Source: Flavobacteriales bacterium
GTDB taxonomy: Bacteria; Bacteroidota; Bacteroidia; Flavobacteriales_D; Sanyastnellaceae
Length of the DNA: 10,724 nt
Direction of reading: 5' to 3'
Assembly (NCBI GenBank): GCA_027488055.1
Contig: JAIYCK010000070.1
Location: 1-10,724, forward strand
This document shows, one piece after another, positions 6,305-10,724 of the stretch. Every line of letters starts with the position of its first letter. The stretch's first letter is position 1. Below the pieces are notes generated by a model. That model ran no database searches. It was not told the origin of the DNA and saw only the letters and a list, made by a program, of their open reading frames with translations. The translations under genes and the position numbers were made by a program.

Positions 6305-8167
6305 TTAGCGAACAATCAACTCACCAGTTACAGACTCAGCGCCTGCAACTACAGTGTAGGTATAAGCACCTGGAGCCATTGTAGCGGCATCAATGCTGAA
6401 TTTACCTTGAGCTACATTGCTGTTAGATTGTTGTGTTGCAACAATGCGACCAGTGATGTCACGCACAATCAATTGCGCGATTGCATTAGTTGACATGTTG
6501 TAAGCAACAGTTGTCAAACCATTGGTTGGGTTTGGATATACATTCGTGCGGATAGCGCTAGTGTTTGCAGAAACCTCGCTGACAGCGATGTTCGGATCAA
6601 GTACCAAACGAACTGCTGGAGTCCAGCTCCAACCGTTGAACCAGTTTACTGCATCGCCAGAACCAAAAGGACCGTAGTTTACAGTACCCAAATCTTCGTC
6701 CAATACGTCTGCACGGATGTACATACGATCAGAACTTTCGAATTTGCGGATCTCAGCAACATACAATGCGCCAGTAGCAACATCTACAGCACCAGATTCA
6801 GTGAAGCCAATAGTCATATAACCAGCATCGATCATAGCGGCAGTCACAGTGAATTCAGGAGAGAAAGCAATGGCTTCCAAGTCTTGGATATCTGTACCAA
6901 CCAAGTAAAGAATAGCTTGGCAAATCGTACCTGCGGTTGTATTTGGACCAAACCACACTTGAATACCACCAGCTTGAGCGTCAGCATTGATACCATAGAT
7001 GGCACCTACTGCAACTTCGTCATCGATATCCCAGCCACGTTGAACCGGAGCTTCATCTGTGTTGTGCGCATATACAGCGTCAGTCACTTCAAAATCTTTG
7101 CTCATTGTGTTGAAAGTAGCCTCATCATCGTTTGGAACAGTTACTGTAGCAGTGTACGTGCCAACAGCTGTACCAAAGTTGATTGGTGTAGACCATACAG
7201 TATCTACTGCACCTGCAGTGATTGTAGAGTCGATGGTAACAAGGTTACCATTGATAGACATCTCGATAGGAGCATTCACTTGGTCGTTGAAACCATAATT
7301 TGCCACCACACCACCGATCACAAGGTCAGTAACCTGTGAAGTTGGGATTGCAGTGTATTCGAAATCTCCAAGGATATCACCGTTGTAAACTTTCATTACA
7401 TTCAAGTCATTGGCGAATGTTTCGAAGATTTCTACATCGTCAACCATCCACGCATAACCCCATGTACCTTTCCAACGGAAACGCAAGTAAACTGAATCTT
7501 GCAAAGCAGCAGCTTCAGTGATATTGAAAACAATTGTAGTTGGATTGTTTACTGGATCTTGAGTTTCCATAGTTGGCCAGCACTCAAAGCGCGTACCTGC
7601 TGGAGCTTCACTTACTTCATAAGTGTTAGGATCTGGCCAAGTAATACCGTCAGTAGAAACCTCTACCAAGCAGTATTCGCTGCCATCGCTAGAACCATTG
7701 TCCCACATACGATAGAAAGTCTGGAACTTCAAGCTTACGTTGGCATAAGCGCTCAAGTCGATAGGTTGAGCATTTTGAAACCAGCAGTTTTCAACCCAAG
7801 TGCCACCTACGTCGCCACCAAATACGTCAGAATCGACCATCATAAAGCCATTTGCAGCGCTTGGTGAAGCGATTGGATCGATAGCCGCTGGGCCAGTTGG
7901 TCCAGTAGTAGTACATTCAAAGTTGATACCAGTGATAAAATCAGTGTATCCTTCGTCAAAAGCATTGTAAAGCTCCCAGTCAGAGCAATTGCTAAAATCG
8001 TTAGAGTAGATAGTTACACGGTCAGCTGGCAACTCATATTGTTGAGTGGTGTTGGCTGACTCTCCGCGCCCAGATTGGCGTCCAGAAGAAGCAGGATTCT
8101 GCTTATATTGAGCAGAAGCACTAGCTACAGCAATGATTGAACATGCAAGTAAGTAGATTTTTTTCAT
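6305..8167 (-). CDS. Secreted T9SS type A sorting-domain protein (paralog 2)
   Basis: This 620-residue secreted protein has a signal peptide, MKKIYLLACSIIAVASASA, with cleavage likely before Q20 as in its neighbour. A basic, polar linker (SSGRQSGRGESANTTQQ) precedes a jelly-roll-like region from YSNDFSNCSDWELYN (about 54-68) to WMVDDVEIF (about 239-247). A CARDB-like region follows, opening with GDILGDFEYTAIP (about 259-271), then a further beta-rich region. The C-terminal T9SS sorting domain (about 540-620) has VYPNPTNGLTTV, ITGRIVA, MAPGAYTYTVV and a final ELIVR. Paralog 1 shares the domain order and several motifs, including an aligned cysteine (TICQAILYLVG against TNCPITAVLLQ). This copy has more cysteines in its N-terminal domain. 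The ATG follows an A-rich leader (TTCAAACAA), and a good promoter lies upstream. Function beyond export to the surface is unknown. Confidence 0.91.
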   Translation of the reverse strand: MKKIYLLACSIIAVASASAQYKQNPASSGRQSGRGESANTTQQYELPADRVTIYSNDFSNCSDWELYNAFDEGYTDFITGINFECTTTGPTGPAAIDPIASPSAANGFMMVDSDVFGGDVGGTWVENCWFQNAQPIDLSAYANVSLKFQTFYRMWDNGSSDGSEYCLVEVSTDGITWPDPNTYEVSEAPAGTRFECWPTMETQDPVNNPTTIVFNITEAAALQDSVYLRFRWKGTWGYAWMVDDVEIFETFANDLNVMKVYNGDILGDFEYTAIPTSQVTDLVIGGVVANYGFNDQVNAPIEMSINGNLVTIDSTITAGAVDTVWSTPINFGTAVGTYTATVTVPNDDEATFNTMSKDFEVTDAVYAHNTDEAPVQRGWDIDDEVAVGAIYGINADAQAGGIQVWFGPNTTAGTICQAILYLVGTDIQDLEAIAFSPEFTVTAAMIDAGYMTIGFTESGAVDVATGALYVAEIRKFESSDRMYIRADVLDEDLGTVNYGPFGSGDAVNWFNGWSWTPAVRLVLDPNIAVSEVSANTSAIRTNVYPNPTNGLTTVAYNMSTNAIAQLIVRDITGRIVATQQSNSNVAQGKFSIDAATMAPGAYTYTVVAGAESVTGELIVR

Positions 8168-8212
8168 TTGTTTGAATTAAGATTAAACTGAATAAGGTTC
8201 TTTACAGGTCGC

Positions 8213-8240
8213 CAAATATAAATCATTCGATGCAAATCAA
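8213..8240 (-). promoter_or_regulatory. Promoter of T9SS paralog 2
   Basis: On the - strand the -7 box reads TATATTTG (8213-8220), an exact TAnnTTTG match. A -33-type TTG lies at 8238-8240, 17 bases further upstream; another TTG at 8243-8245 gives a 22-base spacer. Both are in the 17-23 range known for Flavobacterium promoters. The predicted RNA would have a leader of roughly 40 bases before the ATG at 8167. It is the only promoter in the window with both elements. Confidence 0.75.
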
Positions 8241-8310
8241 TGCAAGGAGGTGAATTAAAATAAAGCGGAATAGAACAGATACCAGTAGAGGTGAAAAAAC
8301 CCTACCGCTG

Positions 8311-9129
8311 CTATTGGTTGGCGGCCTTATTGAGCGCTTTTTTTTCGACTCTGGCTGAAATGAAAATACTGATCTCATAGAGCAATAGAAGCGGCATGGC
8401 CACTACGATTTGGCTTGTGACATCGGGAGGAGTAAGGATGGCTGCAAGGATGAGATTCACCACAAAGGCATGTTTGCGGTATTTTTGCAGGAAGGCTGAG
8501 GTCACCAGGCCGATTTTGGTCAGAAAATAAATCAATACTGGCAATTGAAAGAGCAGTCCTGTTCCGAATACCAATGATGTGGTGAGCTTTAAATACGAAA
8601 GCAAGGTAGGCTCAGCTTTGACGTCAGCAAAGGTATAGTTGCCCAAAAATTGGATCGAAAGAGGCGTGAGCAGAAAGTAACCGAAGGTTATACCTGCAAA
8701 GAACAGCAATGACACATACATCACGATCCCCCGCACTTTGAGCTGTTCTTTGCGATGAAGACCGGGCTTAATGAACTGCCAGATTTGCCAAAACACAAAC
8801 GGGAAGGCGACGATCAATCCGCCGACAAGGCATACCATGATGTCAGCGTTCATATTGCCCGCCATGGTGGTGCTCTGAAGAGTCATGGTCGGAGGTGCTA
8901 GACAGAGTGCATCACCTAGACCAATTTTTTGGCCCCACGCGCAAAATGCTTGATAGGTTACAAAATCCGGTTTGCGCGGACCCATGATCACATCGTTGAC
9001 TACAAAGTCGTGAAAATAAACCACGCAACATACACCAGCAACTAACCAAAGCACTGCTCTGAATAGGTGTTTGCGCAACTCCTCGAGGTGTTGCAAAAAG
9101 GACATGTCTTTGGATGGTTCTTCGGCCAC
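8311..9129 (-). CDS. tatC: Sec-independent protein translocase TatC
   Basis: TatC is the inner-membrane receptor for twin-arginine signal peptides and, with TatA-type subunits encoded elsewhere, exports folded proteins. It has 272 residues and six hydrophobic segments (about 22-44, 97-121, 132-158, 178-204, 219-234, 238-257). Family signatures are FLQHLEELRKHL (11-22, with Glu17 matching E. coli Glu15), FPFVFWQIWQFIKPGL (109-124), Glu128 (E. coli Glu103), FGYFLLTPL (149-157) and LTPPDVTSQ (232-240, Asp236 matching Asp211). The first periplasmic loop is long and holds Cys63 and Cys76. The start is GTG at 9127-9129, eight codons before an ATG at 9103-9105. I kept the GTG because many relatives have a short extension before MSFL, but the ATG is possible. 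It lies 60 bases after kdsD, with a promoter box between. No clear terminator follows. Confidence 0.96.
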   Translation of the reverse strand: MAEEPSKDMSFLQHLEELRKHLFRAVLWLVAGVCCVVYFHDFVVNDVIMGPRKPDFVTYQAFCAWGQKIGLGDALCLAPPTMTLQSTTMAGNMNADIMVCLVGGLIVAFPFVFWQIWQFIKPGLHRKEQLKVRGIVMYVSLLFFAGITFGYFLLTPLSIQFLGNYTFADVKAEPTLLSYLKLTTSLVFGTGLLFQLPVLIYFLTKIGLVTSAFLQKYRKHAFVVNLILAAILTPPDVTSQIVVAMPLLLLYEISIFISARVEKKALNKAANQ

Positions 9130-9146
9130 TGCGTTGGATTGGTGTG

Positions 9147-9154
9147 CAAAAGTA
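9147..9154 (-). promoter_or_regulatory. Bacteroidota -7 promoter box for tatC
   Basis: On the - strand this reads TACTTTTG followed by C, an exact TAnnTTTG match. It lies 17 bases before the GTG start of tatC, in the kdsD-tatC gap. No TTG occurs at the expected -33 distance, so tatC may also be read through from kdsD. Confidence 0.5.
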
Positions 9155-9189
9155 ACAAAACCAGCACGATTGCCTGGGTTTGGATGCTT

Positions 9190-10158
9190 TTAGAATATAC
9201 CTTCTTTCAAAATGTCATGTAAATGAACGATTCCAGCATACTTCCCATTTTGGGTGACCACCAATTGGGTGATACTATATTTTTCCATCCACTGAAATCC
9301 CTGCACAGCCAATTCTTCGAAGTCAATGGTTTTGGGTTTTTTGTTCATGATGTCGGACGCCTTTAGCAGATTGATATCCATGTTTTTTCGCTCCAACATG
9401 CGTCGAATGTCTCCGTCGGTGATTACGCCTACTAATTTATTTTTATCCACCACAGCGGCCGCTCCGAGGCGTTTCTGCGAGATTTCAGCAATGACATCTT
9501 TGATAGGCGCAGAGGACTTGACCAATGGTTTGATTCCACTTTGCACGAGATCACCTACCCGCAGGTAGAGTTTTTTTCCGAGTGCTCCTCCAGGGTGGTA
9601 GCGCGCGAAATCTTGAGCGGTAAACCCGCGACTTTGCATAAGAGCCATGGCCAATGCATCACCCATGGCCAATTGCGCGGTGGTGCTTGTAGTAGGTGCT
9701 AAATTATGGGGACAGGCTTCACGATCTATGGGGGTATGCAACAAGTAGTCGCTATTTAGGCCAAGAAAACTAGTGGCATTGGCTGCCATGCCAATTAGCG
9801 GATTGCCGAGGCTTTTCACCAGTGGCACCAACACCTTGATCTCGGGGGAATCGCCGCTTTTGGATATACAAAGTACCATATCCTCTTTCTGCACATTGCC
9901 CAAGTCACCATGGATGGCATCGGCTGCATGCATGAAAATAGCTGGCTGACCCGTACTATTAAAAGTAGCGACCAGTTTCTGAGCAATGTTGGCACTTTTT
10001 CCAATACCCGTGATGACCAATCGTCCTTTGCTTTTCAAAATCATTTGACATACCACATCAAAAGACCGGTCAATGCGCTCAGCTAGCTGCATCAAGGCTT
10101 CTGCTTCCATGCGCAAGGTGGCTCGAGCTATTTGTATGGTATTCGTTTTTTTTGCCAT
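9190..10158 (-). CDS. kdsD: Arabinose-5-phosphate isomerase (KpsF/GutQ/KdsD family)
   Basis: This cytosolic enzyme converts D-ribulose 5-phosphate to D-arabinose 5-phosphate, the first step of Kdo synthesis for lipopolysaccharide. It has 322 residues, close to the family length. The SIS domain (about 40-200) shows GIGKSANIAQK (51-61), HAADAIHGDLG (77-87), SKSGDSPE (99-106), NLAPTTSTT (152-160) and RYHPGGALGKKL (186-197). Lys54, His83, Glu106 and His188 all align with E. coli KdsD Lys59, His88, Glu111 and His193 at a constant offset of five. Two CBS domains follow (about 205-260 and 268-322), with GVITDGDIRRML and GIVHLHDILKEG. The start is ATG at 10156-10158. KpsF and GutQ paralogs look alike, so the symbol rests on the function expected when it is the only copy. 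It lies upstream of tatC on the same strand. Confidence 0.95.
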   Translation of the reverse strand: MAKKTNTIQIARATLRMEAEALMQLAERIDRSFDVVCQMILKSKGRLVITGIGKSANIAQKLVATFNSTGQPAIFMHAADAIHGDLGNVQKEDMVLCISKSGDSPEIKVLVPLVKSLGNPLIGMAANATSFLGLNSDYLLHTPIDREACPHNLAPTTSTTAQLAMGDALAMALMQSRGFTAQDFARYHPGGALGKKLYLRVGDLVQSGIKPLVKSSAPIKDVIAEISQKRLGAAAVVDKNKLVGVITDGDIRRMLERKNMDINLLKASDIMNKKPKTIDFEELAVQGFQWMEKYSITQLVVTQNGKYAGIVHLHDILKEGIF

Positions 10159-10204
10159 GATTCATCCGTAAAGTAACATCCAAACACTCCGTGTGTCGGT
10201 AGCG

Positions 10205-10212
10205 CAAAGGTA
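10205..10212 (-). promoter_or_regulatory. Bacteroidota -7 promoter box for kdsD
   Basis: On the - strand this reads TACCTTTG followed by C, an exact TAnnTTTG match. It is 46 bases before the kdsD ATG and 13 bases after the stop of the upstream membrane protein gene. The only upstream TTG (10223-10225) is just 10 bases away, too close for a standard -33 element. Confidence 0.55.
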
Positions 10213-10225
10213 TATAAAAGGCCAA

Positions 10226-10724
10226 TCATGGAGTTTCTTTTCCGATTCTAGCCGCACCCTTATTGGTGTGAATGATAAGTATCACTGCGGACATATACAA
10301 GGGGATCAAAGGAATTTTAAACCGCACCAATGCACCGAAATTCGAGGTGCTTAGGCCAATCATGAATGCGAAAATTATAGAAAACAAAAGGCTGTATAAG
10401 ATGATGGGGTTGTCGGAAATGAGCTGCCCAACTCGTTTTCGTTTAAGGGTATATAAGGCATAAAGAGTCAAGCTAAAGATCACCAAATTCTCAAGACCAC
10501 TGATGAGCATCACCACATTCTTGCTTTCAAAGATCCAAGGTCGGTATAAACCAGCTATGGTGGCCTGTGGGAATTTACTCATGGCTCCGCCTAAGCTCGC
10601 ATCCCAATTACCAATATCGAAACTATTGCCTTGATAATACTCTTGTTTCAAGTCAGTTTGCGTAATGACGGCGGTTTTTAGTGCTCGATCGATGCTGAAT
10701 TTGCCGAAATAAGAGCCCATGTAA
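10226..10724 (-). CDS. Multi-pass membrane protein, C-terminal part
   Basis: The frame is open to the right edge, so this is the C-terminal 166 or so residues of a longer protein. An ATG at 10718-10720 is probably internal. After a polar stretch (GNSFDIGNWDASLGGAMSKF) come three hydrophobic segments, around NVVMLISGLENLVIFSLTLY, IILYSLLFSIIFAFMIGLS and IPLIPLYMSAVILIIH. These are separated by the basic loop TLKRKR and the motif NFGALVRFKIP, and the protein ends in a short basic tail. The FGxLVRxKIP end resembles, from memory, uncharacterised membrane proteins found beside polysaccharide and glycosyltransferase genes in Bacteroidota, but I cannot name the family. Its stop is 67 bases before the kdsD start, on the same strand. 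A surface-polysaccharide role is only suggested by the neighbouring LPS-sugar gene. Confidence 0.8.
   Translation of the reverse strand, partial: YMGSYFGKFSIDRALKTAVITQTDLKQEYYQGNSFDIGNWDASLGGAMSKFPQATIAGLYRPWIFESKNVVMLISGLENLVIFSLTLYALYTLKRKRVGQLISDNPIILYSLLFSIIFAFMIGLSTSNFGALVRFKIPLIPLYMSAVILIIHTNKGAARIGKETP

Noticed and set aside
6884..7339. A 151-codon + strand open frame opposite T9SS paralog 2.
   Set aside because: It is an antisense shadow of a clearly coding gene, with no family resemblance and no start signals.
8260..8310. A possible hairpin terminator after tatC (GGTAGGG region with CCTCTAC).
   Set aside because: The T run falls in the loop rather than after the stem, and the pairing needs G-T pairs. 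It does not fit an intrinsic terminator.
1..10724. A mobile element, CRISPR array, phage or toxin-antitoxin system.
   Set aside because: No transposase, integrase, cas or phage-like protein is encoded, there are no regularly spaced direct repeats or terminal inverted repeats, and the genes are typical chromosomal ones.

Overview
The window looks like chromosomal DNA of a member of the Bacteroidota, most likely a marine-type Flavobacteriales relative. Four signs support this. Two secreted proteins end in type IX secretion (T9SS, Por) C-terminal sorting domains. Most start codons lack a clear Shine-Dalgarno sequence. Four genes are preceded by the Bacteroidota -7 promoter box TAnnTTTG. The RecQ, TatC and KdsD proteins are of the type found in that phylum. 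Base composition looks even across the window, and I see no sign of a recent mobile element.

Layout from left to right. A 228-base left flank holds nothing I can call. recQ (DNA helicase, + strand) follows and ends in a clear hairpin terminator. Everything else is on the - strand. A small secreted leucine-rich-repeat protein meets recQ tail to tail, and its start overlaps by 4 bases the stop of ribF (riboflavin kinase/FAD synthetase), so the two form a coupled operon. After a strong terminator come two adjacent, clearly paralogous secreted T9SS proteins, each with its own terminator or promoter boundary. On the right are tatC (twin-arginine translocase) and kdsD (arabinose-5-phosphate isomerase for Kdo/LPS synthesis). 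At the edge is the C-terminal part of an unrecognised multi-pass membrane protein.

The genes do not form one pathway. They are housekeeping functions (DNA repair, flavin cofactors, Tat export, LPS sugar synthesis) plus cell-surface proteins. No CRISPR array, transposase, phage gene, rRNA, tRNA or toxin-antitoxin pair is visible, and there is no intergenic stretch over 300 bases.

I found no convincing new multi-gene system. The parts most worth a second look are the tandem T9SS paralog pair, which shares an unnamed domain order, the translationally coupled ribF-LRR pair, and a RecQ without the zinc-binding cysteines of the E. coli enzyme.
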